A stretch of 64,000 bases of DNA from Fusarium oxysporum f. sp. lycopersici 4287 (GCF_000149955.1 NC_030989.1:3602505-3666504), one strand, 5' to 3'; numbered from the stretch's first letter, positions 24,197-37,175 are shown. The notes: a model not told the origin generated them from the sequence alone. Numbers and translations are program-made.

Positions 24197-27100
24197 ATGG
24201 CCAGCCGAATGTCCATGTACTCGATGGCTTCAGAGGCCTTGGGTGGTGGTCCTCAAGCCGCCCAGGTGTCCACCACAACTCTCCTGAACGCCATCCACAA
24301 CATCTACCTGTCTTCTCAGCCCTATCAACTCGATGCCAGCACCAGTCTAGTTGTCAACACATGGCTTACAGCTGCTCAGGCTGGAGCTACTGTTGATGCT
24401 ACTCTCGCTGCTCGAGCATGGGAACATGCTAGACGCCGTGCTGAGGATGGCTGTGTGATCTTGGGGTAAGTTTCTTCAAAATGATTAGGTTCCGCCATTG
24501 CTAACACTACACAGATCACTCCACCAGTCAACCCCTTCGTTGCTCGTGCCTTTCCTCAACACTTTCCCCTTCGCCATTCCTGCTTCCATCTACAAGTCTC
24601 TGGAAGCTTTACAACCGTTCCTCCGATGCGTTACTCCCTACAACGCTTCCGCTCCACGACAGATTGCTCTCGGAGTTACACTGACCTTGAGTTTGGGAGG
24701 AAATGTCACAGGCGCCTCTCTTGCTTTGTCCCAAGGTGGTATTGACACTGAGAACGGATTGCTCAACATCCCCGCCGAGGCTGGCTACCGTGCTTTTGAT
24801 GTCTTTTACTACCTCCTCACATCAGCATCGACACCCGCCGAGCGAGAATTTTTAGGCCTCAAATCCCCTTCAGCGTACGCCCTACTGGCTCGCTCCGGTA
24901 CCTATGAGCCACCATCTTACCTGATCACCGCCGACGATGGTGCTGCGGCCGATGACTTCCGTCAAGCCCTGAAGGAGATTGGCATCAAGGGTTCTGCCCA
25001 CCGTAACTTCATTTCCACGCTTGCCGGTCTCCTCAAGCTTGGTAACACTCTCGACTACGATGCCGACTCAGACGATTTCGAGGAGATTTGCGAGGATGTT
25101 AGTGGTCTTCTTGGTATGGAACCAGAGGTGCTCATGCAGCAGCTGAGCACTGAGGATCGCCGAACACTTGTTGGTGGTTTGTACGAGGCTCTCGTCGACT
25201 GGGTGATTTCAAAGGCCAACAGCGCTATTGCTGCTCAGATGCTTCGCATTCGAGATGGCGACGAGTCCATCGATGGCCGCGGTGTGCGCACTCCCACTTC
25301 TAACGAGGATGGTGATACCGTCTCAATCACTGTTGTGGAAGTCCCCGAGCCATCCATCGGCCGGGCCCTGGCTATGCGTACCATTTTTGATGACACCATT
25401 GGAATCAATGCTGAGATGATTGAGGATGGTGTCGAGGTCCACCCCGTTGGATCTTCTGTGGTTCGTGAGATGCAACAAGCCGTTTCTGATGTCGCACCTG
25501 ATCTGGGCATCATGACTGGCCCCCAGGGAAGGGACCGTCAACATGATCTTGAGAAGCGAGAGGTCATTTTGGAGAAGGTTGCTTATGGATCCGAAGATGA
25601 CAGTTTCGTGAAGAAGCTGTTGTTCCCTGTCGAGGGTGAAGGAGTCAGCCTTGGTCGCGCGGGTCGTTTCGATCTGCCTGCACTTCTGAGCGCCAGCCGT
25701 ACTTGGTTTCATCTTTCCCTTCATCCTACGGATGACTCTCCTGCCAACTTGGCTACTCTCCCTGCCATCACTTCGGCATGGTCAGCTGGCACAGTCTCCC
25801 GCCAGCTTCGCTCATGGAGACTTCCCGAGTGGGCTAACCGCCGCAACCGCAACCTTGATTACACAGCCGACTTCGACGTCGACGAATTCGTTGGTCGATA
25901 CGGCGCTCTCGGTTGCAAGGATGGCAAGGACGGCATCGAGACCTGGATGCTGGAGAGAGGCTGGAGCAATGGCGAAGTCTTCATCGGCAAGGAGCGAATC
26001 TGGGTTCGCGAAGGTCCTTGGTGGGAGGCAGAGACCATGCTTGATATCAAGCCCGCTCACAGCCTTCAGAGCATGGGCCAAAATCCTTTCACTTCTGGCT
26101 TTGACACAAGTTATTCAGCCAACCCTCCCAATGGCAGCGGTTTCTTCCCTCCTCCTGCTATGGACAACAGCTTGAATGGAAGCAATGATCAGTTGATGCA
26201 CACTCGCAACTTCAGCCAAGGCAACATGAGCCAGGTTACCTTGAACCAGCATCAGAACCTCAACCCCCAATCAGCGCCCTCAATTGCCCCCTCAGCTATG
26301 CGCAACGTCCAGACCACAGGTGACTACGGTCTCGGTACCAAGGGTGACACATACAAGGGTCAAGTCTATTACAACGAGGACGGTGAGTTCACGGGAATTT
26401 TGGATGGCGAACTTGCCAAGAACAAGAAGATCGAGTCTAAGCCTCTGCCTTTCGGTCGTCGGGCTTGGATTGCTTTCGTTTGGGCCCTGACTTTCTGGAT
26501 TCCCTCGCCTCTGCTCAAGTTCATTGGCCGTATGCGACGACCCGATGTTCGCATGGCTTGGCGTGAGAAGTTTGTTCTCTTCTTCCTGATTATTCTTATC
26601 AACGGTATGGTCGTTTTCTGGATTATCGGTTTCGGAAAGCTCTTGTGCCCCAATGCAAACAAGGCATGGAATGTCAAGGAGGTCGCTACTCACGCAGAGG
26701 ACGAAAAGTCCTTCTGGGTAGCCATTCACGGCAAGGTCTACGATATCACCGATTTCTGGCAACAACAGCACAGTGATACCAGCATCAAGGTCACCAAGCA
26801 AAACATGCTGCCTCTTTCTGGTATGGTCATGGATAACTACTTCATGCCTCCCCTGAACAGGGCTTGCAGAGGCCTTGGTATCAAGGAGACCACACAGCTC
26901 ACCTTCAACGACACCATCACCAACCCCCTGGCCCAGCACACTTCCGGCTTTTATACCCGTGATCGTACCAGCGCTCTTCATGATCCCGACTGGTACTGGA
27001 AGAAGTTCCAACCCAAGATCAAGGAATACTACCATGGCAATCTCGTATGGAAGAAGAGCAAGGTCAAGAACGAGGGTGAAAACGAGCAGCACATGTGGGC

Positions 27101-29639
27101 CACCTATGGCAACGAAGTGTATGATCTCACCGATTACTTACATACTCTCGACGTCAACGACAACTTCGATTCGTACAAGTTCCTTAACGAAGATATGGTA
27201 GATCTGTGGAAGAACAGCCCTGGAACCAACATCAAGAAGGATCTCGACCTGCTCATCGCCAACGCAAAGAACGAGACTGTCAGTGCCAACCTTAAGAACA
27301 GTTGGCAGTGCATTCAGAATATTGCATACAAGGGCATCCTTGATTTCCGTGATTCTGCACGATGCCAGGTCAACAACTACCTTCTTCTGGCTTTCGCTAT
27401 CATCATTTGTATCGTTACCGCCGTCAAGTTCCTTGCTGCCCTTCAATTCGGATCCAAGCGACGTCCTTCACCTCAGGATAAGTTTGTCATCTGCCAAGTC
27501 CCTGTCTACACTGAGGGTGAAGATTCTCTCCGAAAGGCTCTCGATTCATTGACTGCCCTCCAGTACGACAACAAGCGCAAGCTCATCTGTGTCATTTGCG
27601 ATGGTGTTGTCGTTGGTCAAGGTAATGATCGTCCCACCCCCAAGATTGTTCTCGACATTCTTGGTGTTGATCCCAAGGTTGATCCTCCTGCCCTTCCTTT
27701 CAAGTCTGTCGGCTCTAGCAGTGAGCAACTCAACTACGGCAAGGTTTACTCTGGTCTCTACGAGTTTGAGGGCAACGTTGTTCCCTACATCGTCGTCGTC
27801 AAGGTTGGAAAGGAGTCTGAGCAGTCCAAGGCTAAGCCTGGTAACCGTGGCAAGCGTGATTCTCAGATTCTGCTCATGAGCTTCCTCAACCGTGTCCACC
27901 ACCGAGCACCCATGTCTCCCCTCGAGCTTGAAATGTTCCATCAGGTCAACAACATCATTGGTGTGGATCCTGAGCTTTATGAGTATCTTCTCATGGTCGA
28001 TGCCGATACCTGTGTCGAGGAAGACTCGCTCAACCGTCTCGTTGCTGCTTGTGCTCACAACGCTAAGATTGCTGGCATTTGTGGTGAAACTGCCCTGGAG
28101 AACGATGAAAAGACTTGGTGGACCATGATCCAGGTTTACGAATACTTTATCTCTCATCATCTTGCAAAGGCCTTCGAATCTTTGTTTGGCAGTGTTACCT
28201 GTTTGCCTGGATGGTATGTTTACTAGCCCCCCTCCTGTTATCTCTATAGCTAACCTCCTTTTAGTTTCACCATGTACCGTCTCCGAAGCGTTGACAAGGG
28301 CAAGCCTCTCATCATTTCTGATGCTGTTATCAAGGACTACAGTGTCTGCGATGTCGATACCCTCCACAAGAAGAACCTTTTGTCTCTGGGTGAGGATCGT
28401 TATCTCACCACCCTGATGACCAAATACTTCCCTGAGATGTCTTACAAGTTCATTCCCGATGCCCAGTGTAAGACTGCTGCTCCCGAGTCATGGAGTGTTC
28501 TGTTGTCTCAACGTCGACGATGGATCAACTCGACCATTCACAACCTGGTTGAACTTATGCAACTGAAGGAGCTCTGTGGTTTCTGCTGTTTCAGTATGCG
28601 CTTCGTTGTGTTTATTGATCTTTGCGGTACCATTATTCTCCCCTCAACCTGTGTCTACATTGGTTACCTCATCTACATTCTGGCCACCGGCTCTGGACCC
28701 ATTCCATACATCTCACTTGCTATGATTGGTGCTGTTTATGGTCTTCAGGCTCTTATCTTTATTCTCAAGAGACAGTGGCAGCACATTGGGTGGATGATCA
28801 TCTACATCCTTGCTTTCCCTATCTACTCCTTCATCCTTCCCCTCTACTCCTTCTGGAACCAGGACAACTTCTCGTGGGGTAACACCCGTATCGTCATTGG
28901 AGAGAAGGGCAACAAGCAGGTTGTCGCTGTTGATGATGAAGGCTTCGACCCCCGCTCTATTCCTCTGCAGCGCTGGGACGACTACGCTCTTGCTAACAAC
29001 CTGCCTGGACGTCGTGGTGGATACCAGGAGAAGACTGACTACTCCTACGGTGACAACTATGAGCTTGACGAGATCAAATCTGTGTACTCTGCTGGTCCTC
29101 AGGGCTCTGTCTTGACCGGCATGCCTGGCCGCAACACCTACATGCCTCCTCAGTCCCCCGCCTTCAACAACGGTCGCGCATCGACCATGGGCTTCCAAGA
29201 TTCTCCCATGCAGCATCGCCAGTCGATGATGTCTATGGGCACAGGTGTTCATGATATGCGCAGCCAGTCACCATACCAGGACTACCCTGGCCAACATCCC
29301 AGCGTAAGCAACCTCCGTGGACAGGCCAATCTTTCACCCGCCACTGGCGGTGGACATAGCCGATCTGGCACTGCTCTGGGCTTCAGCAGTGGTGCTCGAT
29401 CTCCCATGCCGGATGCCATGCGATCGCAGTCATCGTTCGACTTCCAGCATGGCCACGCTGGGCCCAACGACATGGCTATCGTCGAGTCTATTCGCTCAGT
29501 TCTGTGCGAGGTTGACCTCGACACTGTGACCAAGAAGCAAGTCCGCGCTCTAGTAGAACAGCGTCTTCAGACCGAGCTTGTTGGTGAGCGCCGAACATTT
29601 ATGGATCGACAGATCGACCATGAGCTGGAAAACATGTAA
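24197..29639 (+). CDS. chs7: Class VII chitin synthase with degenerate myosin-like domain
   Basis: Chitin synthase of the second myosin-head type. Exons are 24197-24465, 24515-28213 and 28265-29639; introns 24466-24514 and 28214-28264; 1780 residues. The N-terminal myosin-like region is shorter than in the class V neighbour and has no P-loop (no GESGAGK-like motif), as is known for class VII enzymes, so motor ATPase activity is unlikely. After two membrane segments ([20 protein letters not shown] and the following [20 protein letters not shown] region) come a cytochrome b5-like region ([10 protein letters not shown]), the catalytic GT2 domain with VDADTC and QRRRW at about 1405-1409, C-terminal membrane helices, a Gly/Ser/Gln-rich linker and a DEK_C domain at about 1725-1778. 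The second intron splits the conserved LPGCFTMYR. It is transcribed away from chs5 and converges on the kinase gene. Confidence 0.96.
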
Positions 29640-30248
29640 TTTGCACCTGAAGGGAATTGAAAGATTTATAACTGTTTTTTATACTCTAATCTTGGGTACA
29701 TACCTTATGCTGGGTTTATACAGTGTCGCAGCAATAGTCTACCTCAATCTTGGAAAGAGTTGCTGGCGAAGTCAGAGCATGATGGAAATATGGGTGTTCA
29801 AAAATGAGGAAGCGAGAATACCGGCAGGCGTTGGATATGATTTTTTATTACTGGGCAGATATGGGAGTCGTTCCTTGGAAAGCTTTTACTGGTTGATTGT
29901 GAAAAATGTTATTATTTCTTAATGAATGGCTGGCTGGAACCGCTAATGGTTCATATCTCATACTTTTAATCCTACCTGCTGTCAAGTCTTTCAACATGCC
30001 CGCTTGTTTCGCTTACACTTCATCTTGAAAAATCATATGTCAGTAACTTGACTCTGCCTGGTGAATGTTCTCCTTCTTTCTAGCCCAAATTCCCTGCATG
30101 CTACATCGTTCACTCATATGATCCTGTCGGTCGTTCTGGTGTCGTCCTCATTTTGTAATCATGTTCTTTATTGTCCACTTCATCTCGTTACTCAACCATG
30201 GCTTCGTATGTGACTTAGATATCCAATACCAAATGCTATATGCCTCCA
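29640..30248. other. Convergent 3' intergenic region
   Basis: The 3' ends of the class VII chitin synthase and the mitochondrial kinase meet here. It has AT-rich runs suited to 3' processing and no gene. Confidence 0.5.
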
Positions 30249-31740
30249 CTACTTCTTACCCAGGTTTCCAACGCCCTTTAATCGTAGGTATACATCCGTT
30301 CCCCATCCATATAGACTCTGCACCGCGATGCCACCTCCAAAGTACTCGGCGTACGCCCTGCTCAGAGGTAGTCCGTATCCCAGACCTGCAATGGAACTAC
30401 CACCAGTGCTGGCAGTTGATATCGCACTGAGACCGTCGCCACCATTGCCATCTCCTGGGAAGTCATCCATGTCGTCGGAGAAGGTGGTGAATGAGTATGA
30501 CCAGATATTCGGGCTGACCTCTGGTGGTATCCCGCCACCACGATCGCGAATACGAATCGTCACTCCAGGAGCATTATCATCTAGAGGGACTATCGCATCG
30601 TTATTGGTGGCGTTTCGGGTGTCCTTTGAGGGCAAATCACTGTCTTTGGTCGATGAATTTGACCAAGATGTTGAGGGCTCTTCAGTCAATGCAGGCTCTG
30701 GTGCGATCGTGACGATTACAGGTTCGTTAGACTTGTTCTCAATTGTAGCACGGAAAGCATTTTTCAGCAGTTCAGTAACTATGTACTCGAGGTGCATAGG
30801 GACAAATGCGAATGTGGTGTCTGGCTCGCCATGAATATAGAGAAGAGGCCGGACGCCATATCGAAGCTCACAGATATCAGCGACGAAGCCAGCACATGAC
30901 TCTACTATTTGTGCAGGGCGAAGAGCTGTGTCGATGACTCCAATGTACGAGGGGTCATCAGGGCACGGTGTTGGACTAGCATCGGGGTCAAAGTGCGGCT
31001 GAGAACTGAAATGTAGTGCAATATGCTGCTCCGCAATGAGGCGCGTACCGATTCGAGCGCGGAGGTGCTGGTCGAGGAATTTCGTGACCTCTTCGGGAGA
31101 TATATACCGTCGACATTCGAGGAAGCCCTTTGCAAGAATGGGGATAGTATCGGTGTGTGTCGCAACGAGCTCGGCCAGTACATTCGTGAAGCGTATCTCG
31201 TCTTCGAGAGTCGAAATTGGTCGGCCTTCACGGGTCGCGTGCCAGTATGGAAGGAGTATTGATAAAGAATGGAGATAGTTGTTGTATATACGTGAGATGT
31301 TCGGGTTCGCAACGACAATGTAAGGAAGGTTGCGAAGCGCTTGGATACGATGGGCGAGGCGCACGGGAAGAAGAGAAAGGGCGAAATTGGCGGATGAGAG
31401 GAGGGACTTGGAGGATAGAGGAGGCCGGCCGTGTCTATAAATTGTCAGTTATTATCAGTAGTTAAAAGGTGAGTTGGACAAACCTCACGAGGTCTGCGAG
31501 ACACAGAGGATGTTGATGTTGTCGAGCCAGTGTCGCAATCTCATCATCCGACACTTTCGGGGAGTGTAAACTCCGTCTCGTCACCAGCCGGCTCCGTGTG
31601 CCTCCATGACTCCAATGCGATTGTCTAGGGTCCCTCCATTGAGACAAGCATCGATATGAGGTGTGACAGGGCCAAGATCGAAGAATAGTAGAGGCGGCAG
31701 GCCCTCGCCGCCTTATTAACCTGGTGGAAGAAGCAATCAT
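30249..31740 (-). CDS. Mitochondrial pyruvate/branched-chain 2-oxoacid dehydrogenase kinase family protein
   Basis: Predicted mitochondrial protein kinase that phosphorylates the E1 subunit of pyruvate (or branched-chain) dehydrogenase. Exons are 31484-31740 and 30249-31434, with an intron at 31435-31483; 480 residues. The N-terminus (MIASSTRLIRRRGPAAS) is basic, lacks acidic residues and fits a matrix-targeting peptide. The BCDHK/PDK helical domain follows, with RARIGTRLIAEQHIALH near the middle. The GHKL ATPase domain shows the N-box ELLKNAFRATIE, the G1 box DRGGGIP, the G2 box GLGYGLPLSRAYAEYFGG and a late GWGTDVYL. These motifs are intact, so it is probably active. The resemblance seems closest to yeast Pkp2-type kinases, but substrate choice between PDH and BCKDH cannot be decided from sequence. 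Confidence 0.92.
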
Positions 31741-32257
31741 TGCAGCATTATGGCGTGCTTCTTAAGAATTTTGTTTTCGCACTCCTCTTAGAGTTAATGT
31801 CGTTGATATGAGAAAGTATGGAGCTGATCTGTAGAAGCTGAGCAGACCGGTAAATGTCCCCGAGGCGGATGACTCTTTACGGTCCGGGGTAGGTTGGAGT
31901 GGAACTGAGAGCTGCCACTTGAAGCGCTTGCGGCCGGCTTATCGCTTATCACACGGCTCACAATTGCGGGGTGAGGAGCATACGTCACCGAGTTGGTCCC
32001 CCGCCAAGCATCATATCGTATACTTTCAGAAGTCTTGGGTTCAATGTTGCCATCATGGGCCACTTTGATACTACATGAAGGGCTCTACATTGAAATGCTA
32101 GAGTTTAGGTGCCTAGAAAAGCCACGGTTGATGCATAGCCTTTCGATAGAAGACAGTTTAATGATTATATTCCCTGACGCCGATGCAGCAGAGCTTATGA
32201 TAATCTATGTATGGATATCCAAGGCCTCTTCGTACGCATCATTTCTATCCCATTCAA
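31741..32257. other. Intergenic region
   Basis: Promoter side of the mitochondrial kinase and 3' side of the inhibitor gene, both minus strand. No further gene seen. Confidence 0.5.
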
Positions 32258-32639
32258 TTACTGGGTCTTCATCTCGCCATCGGGCTCGACCGCCTTGACG
32301 TGTTCGTGGCTCTCAAGTGTTTGGATCTTGTCGTCATCGTACTGAACACTATGATCTTTGTCAGCTATCACCCTATAATTCTCTATGTACACGAGGTTAA
32401 CTTACGCGAAGCCCTTGATGAGACTGTACTCATGTGTTATCTTGCCGCCCTGGTCAATGGCGTGCTGCTTGGCACTATCAACTGTTAATCTCACATGAAG
32501 GAGTATTCTTTCGAGCTGGGACGTACGACTGGACCTGTTCGTCGGACGCTTCGTCCTTGCAGGTAACCTATGAGAGATTGTCAGCTGATGGCGAAATAGG
32601 ATAAATGGCGATGGTGATGCATACGATGTAGGAAGGCAT
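32258..32639 (-). CDS. Pbi2-like peptidase inhibitor I9 protein
   Basis: Small protein of 71 residues in four exons: 32625-32639 (15 nt), 32527-32567, 32406-32474 and 32258-32348. Introns are 57, 52 and 57 nt with GTATGC, GTACGT and GTAAGT donors and AG acceptors. The joined frame begins MPSYIVTCKDEASDEQV, continues with GGKITHEYSLIKGFAV and ends HEHVKAVEPDGEMKTQ. This matches the inhibitor I9 fold of yeast Pbi2/IB2, an inhibitor of vacuolar proteinase B that also takes part in vacuole fusion with thioredoxin (LMA1). It has no signal peptide, so a cytosolic location is expected. The splitting into many tiny exons means that it is easily missed by gene finders. Frame closure over three introns and the family match make the model credible; expression is not shown. 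Confidence 0.88.
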
Positions 32640-35600
32640 GGTGAACTTGGTTGAGTGATGGAAGTGTTGTTTTTTGAGGATGGTTGTGTATGAAGCTTCT
32701 AAGTTCACATGGCTGCGGATGCTGCCACTTATATTCGTTATAAGTCGGGCTGAAGCGTGACCACGACCCATCCTTTACAACGCAGAGTGCCCTGCTTTAC
32801 AGCGTTTCGAAAGCAGGCACACGCGGGACTACGTGGTGTAGGTGCGACAGAATCCACTCTCGCAACTTGTTAGATACCAATGAATCACCCTCCTTTCCAG
32901 CTGCCCATTCCGGTATCTCTCGTGGTGGAGAGACTGCTTTTGTTTGTTTGTTTGTTTGTATATTTTTCGTCTGGGTGGCTGTAACGAAGCCAGATCTCCT
33001 ACTGGAGCAAAAGACGTGCTGAGCTAGCTAGGTACAGGGAAACCCCGCTTCCTTCACCATCCAGCATACCAATGGCACAAAAGGTGCTGTATTTCTCAAG
33101 CCCGTCACCCGTCAGCGGGTTCGGGGGCAATCTATTGTCGAACTTTTTCCACCGACCAGAATTCTCTCGCGCATCACTACATCTGCCGACGCAGTCCACA
33201 ATCTCCAGTAACCAAGTTGTAGCTCGTAGTCGACTGTCGCGGCGGCAGGGAAAAACCTCGGGAAGGAATCAGAGGCCGACGGTGCGGCTTGCCTTCAAAG
33301 GAGAAAAACCCATCGCAATCGGCGTCGTTGATCGGGAGGATGTCGCTACCGATGCCATGGGCATCGTCCTCCGATATCTAAGGCGTTCTGGTTCTGAGGT
33401 GCCGCCATTAGATCCGACAAAGGTGTTGTCAGAGAAGGCGAACTCTCCAAAATTCCTTCTCTGAAAACTGCTGTTAGGGAGCCGATAGCATCCCCGCAGT
33501 TTTGTGTGGTCGCGTGGCCTGCAGAAAATCCCGCTCCTAACACGGCACTAACAGTGCGTGCCAAGAAAGAATTTTTACAGGGGAGAGTTGTGGAGAGACT
33601 GCTGTATGGCGGTTCTCGGCTGTTATAGGGTAAATACAGATCTCACTCATCATGGGCATGACGCAATCTAGGGGAGCTTGTGTGACGCCGGCAAGTATCT
33701 GACAGTTATGACGTGGTTGGGGAAGGATAAAGCACAGCAGATGATCTTATTATCGAGATCTCAGGACTCTTTCTTTTGACAAGAGTCTCGAGTAACCTTT
33801 GTAGAGGGTTAGGTGGCCGGACAGTGGAGGTGTGAAACGTAGCACTGATGAGAATGTCGTGCATTGCATAACTCAAATATTGACACGAACCTTGACAGGA
33901 GTCCTTCCAATTCTCTCCAAAACGCGCCTATGGGGTCAAGGGTTGCAAAACATCGAGACCGACCGTGAACTCCCGCCAAAGCTCATCAATATAATAACAT
34001 ACATACCCGCTTTGGATCAATAGGCGCGAAGTTGTATTCATCAAGGGATATATCTACACATGATGATCCATAGTAAGAGAGGGAAAACGTTCAGCGTACA
34101 ACAGTCCTCGAATAAACCTGTAAATGTGGAGATAAACAAATAAAAAACACCACTATTAGCTCAAAGACCAAGAACACTGAAAGCCTGGACCTAAACTGCA
34201 TGAATATTTGTTGAAAGCAGGAATAACAAGACCTCATCATTCTGAAGCTGGAATATAGGGTAGGCAGTATGGGGTGATGCCCCTCATGATCCTGACGATC
34301 CCCCACCTCTAGCGGAAACCCGCTTGTCAGAAACTCTTCCCAGGCAAGTGACGTCGATGATAGATAAGGGAAGCAAAACTGGACCAAAATAAGCCTGTGA
34401 TAAGCTTATCTGTCTGCAGGTCTAGCGAGTTTCTTGGTTTCTTGAGCTGTCATGATGGAAGGGTAGTCACGTGGGCAATATACTTTGCTAAGTATAACCT
34501 GTTCAGGAGCCTTAGGAAAAACATTTATTTATGGGCTATTAACTCCGTTGACGCTGGGGAGGGGAGCAGATTGTTGCCGTGTTGGAGAGTTGCATTCTGG
34601 CACAGCGACCTTCGCCGCGACCAACGGGGTCGCATTCGTATTCGGGTATAGTGACTCAAGGTGAAATGAAATGAGGCCTGGCGTTAAGCAAGGACTCCAT
34701 ATGCATAAACGACACTACAGAGCTTTACTTATGGTCAGAGTCTGAGTGGTTGACAAGTTCCGACCACCTACATAGTAATTATTGTCATATTCGTAATTGA
34801 AAACGAATTTCACACTAGAAATGTGTCTTGCTGACGCACCTCCTACAAGTAGAATACTGACTAAATCCTCCACATAAGTTCCAGACGCTATCCTTTGAGA
34901 ATAATACCTCGTCTGCTGTCCGTACTTATGGCGATAGAATACCACCGTGTGCTTTCAAACCATGGATTCGTTAATCTGCGAAGGAATAGCGCAACCCGAC
35001 ACGAGCGTAAACCCGATTATTTCCAGGTAAACGAATACGTCGTATCAATAGCGAACCGTTCGTCGGTGTGGAACTCTGACGATCGAGCTAAGGGTGGACC
35101 CTGGAGATGAGTCTTTGTCAGCGACCATTGATTGATTCTGTCCCTGGCCTTGTAAGTTAGCTGAGCCAATAGGGTAATGATGTACCAGAGTGGGTGGGGA
35201 GTGTGAGTAACCCCCAGGGCTGTATAAATTTGACGGCGATGTTGCTCTTTGTTAATGGTCATCACAACTGGTACTCAGTCCATAGCATATGTGATGGTGG
35301 TTATGTATCCAATGACCAATTTACGATTTCCACGCGAATCGACAGGCATTGACTTTGTACCCTACCCGCATAGTAGATATAGACTTACTGGGTAGGGTTC
35401 AAGCGAGACTGACGTTAAGATTCTCCCAGGCGTACCAAGATGCCCTGGGATATGCTGATGATAACGTGGGAGTTCGGGAGACCAGAAGTCGCAGTGTTCA
35501 GCCTCAAACCTATAGCAGCTACGACCGCCACCAACTACGAGATACATACACAAACTACCAAGCAGACAGAAACTCAGACAAAAGTTTCGAGGTATGATAT

Positions 35601-36826
35601 ACTCGATGCCCCTGTCAAAGGTAGTAGACTTGGGATTAACGCCTCATACACGACGAGTCGCATGATGGCTATTGCAAACCGGATTCCCCCGATAAAATCG
35701 CCAATAGCTCTGTATCAAACGAACAAGCAGCTCAATGGCACAATGTTCAACCATGTAATAAGTATACAATGAGGCTGAAGAGGAAACATACGATGAATAT
35801 CCGCAGTGCTGTCCCGAATATCAGGCTAGGGCCCGCTTAGATCTGCGACGGAAGACACGGAAGAAGGCGAAGGCGGTAAACGTTATAAACGCTAGGGCTG
35901 TCTATTGCGTACATACGATTACGATCAAGGCTGGTGGAGCTTCAAAGACAAGCGAACAAGCAAGACATTGTGATAGTTGGCCTAGTGTTTGTTATGTGTA
36001 AGTGAACCAAAGGTCACGAGTCTATTGCAAGACCAAGGAGAAGGCAACTGGTAGGATGAGATAACCAATGTCCGTAGTAACAAATCATATCAAGTTGTCA
36101 CTCCGGGTAAATGATGATACCTACACGAATACTGCGAAATGCAAAGAAAGTGGTCTGTTTTTCCAGTTCCAGCTCCAGTTCCAGAAAGCAAATGCGACAG
36201 GCCAGCATTAGACCCTTTACGGGATCGTCGGGGCTTCGAGGTTCGGAGACTAAACTAAGGTAGGAAGCTTTCTGGTGAAGGTTTTCGAGTTTGGCAGCAT
36301 AGAAATTAGCACCAGGTAAATAGGAATTCGATATGAAGACCCAGTGAAAAAAAGGATAGGAAATTGTCATGGAAACATGCAATCTTTCTTTTGTAACTCT
36401 TCATCTTGATATGCAGATCTGGAAAGGCCCAATTAATGAATAGTTGATCTATACGTCTTAGCTGAGCTTACATACAGATTCATCCTCTTAATAATCGAAG
36501 AAAACGGTCGTTACTGAAGTCTCCTAAGGAAGGTTGTGTTAATTGGGAGGGCGTATCTTTAGAGGTGTGGCGTGCCGCCGACCCCCCACCAACAAGTCAA
36601 CCACGCTGCAACTCCACCTCGCATCTAATCTGTCTCTCCTCTCACGCCCTGGTCAACAACATCTTTTTGGGACACAAAGCCACAGCAAAGCTTGCAATAG
36701 GAACAAAAAGCAGTTTGTGATAATCAGAAAGCAATTACCAACATTCCCACTAGCCATTGACTTGTTCAATGCAGAGATGGCCCAGCAGTGTATCTTTCAC
36801 TTTCATCTCTTTAAATCTCCGCCCTT

Positions 36827-36838
36827 AGCGAATTCGCT
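36827..36838. promoter_or_regulatory. 12-bp palindrome with inverted CGAA half-sites upstream of ERG5
   Basis: AGCGAATTCGCT is a perfect palindrome about 500 bp upstream of the ERG5 start codon. It carries CGAA on both strands. The Fusarium sterol regulator FgSR has been reported to bind elements with two CGAA repeats, so this is a candidate site, but a palindrome of this size also occurs by chance. Confidence 0.3.
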
Positions 36839-37100
36839 CCCGTTAATCGTTCACACCCTGTCCCTTGCCCTTGTAGTGCTCGTACCTTGACCTTGAGACC
36901 CCAGGGCCCTCTTTTATTTTTTTTCTCTGCCCATTCCCTGTAAATGAAAAGCCAAGCACTGATTTCATTGATTGACTGACATACGCGGAACGGACTCTGT
37001 TGACGGGAGGCGCCTGCACCTTCCACAGCCAACGGCGCAGAAGACTGGACAATTACTAACCTTGGGAAGGTACCTCCTGTATCTGGAAAGAAACACAACC

Positions 37101-37175
37101 TCCACTTCTCCTACTTTACTTCCTCCTCTCCCCTACCTCCCGTCTCTATCCCTTTCCTCTCCTTCATCCTCATAC
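37101..37175 (+). promoter_or_regulatory. Pyrimidine-rich core promoter/leader of ERG5
   Basis: A CT-dominated stretch about 160-235 bp before the ERG5 ATG. Such tracts are common just upstream of transcription starts in highly expressed filamentous-fungal genes. The transcription start itself cannot be seen. Confidence 0.4.

Noticed and set aside
26292..27092. 266- and 273-codon minus-strand frames inside the class VII chitin synthase
   Set aside because: Shadows of the conserved chitin synthase coding frame with no recognisable product.
33072..33464. 130-codon plus-strand frame with a true ATG in the gene-poor stretch upstream of ERG5
   Set aside because: No recognisable family, no supporting neighbours or introns, and length reachable by chance. 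Kept only as a weak candidate.
35390..35420. GGGTTCAAGC reminiscent of a tRNA T-loop (also near 55757)
   Set aside because: No matching acceptor stem, anticodon arm or A-box could be placed at the right distance on either strand.
34400..36500. Possible transposon remnant in the AT-rich stretch
   Set aside because: No terminal inverted repeats, target duplications or transposase-like peptide fragments could be recognised by eye.
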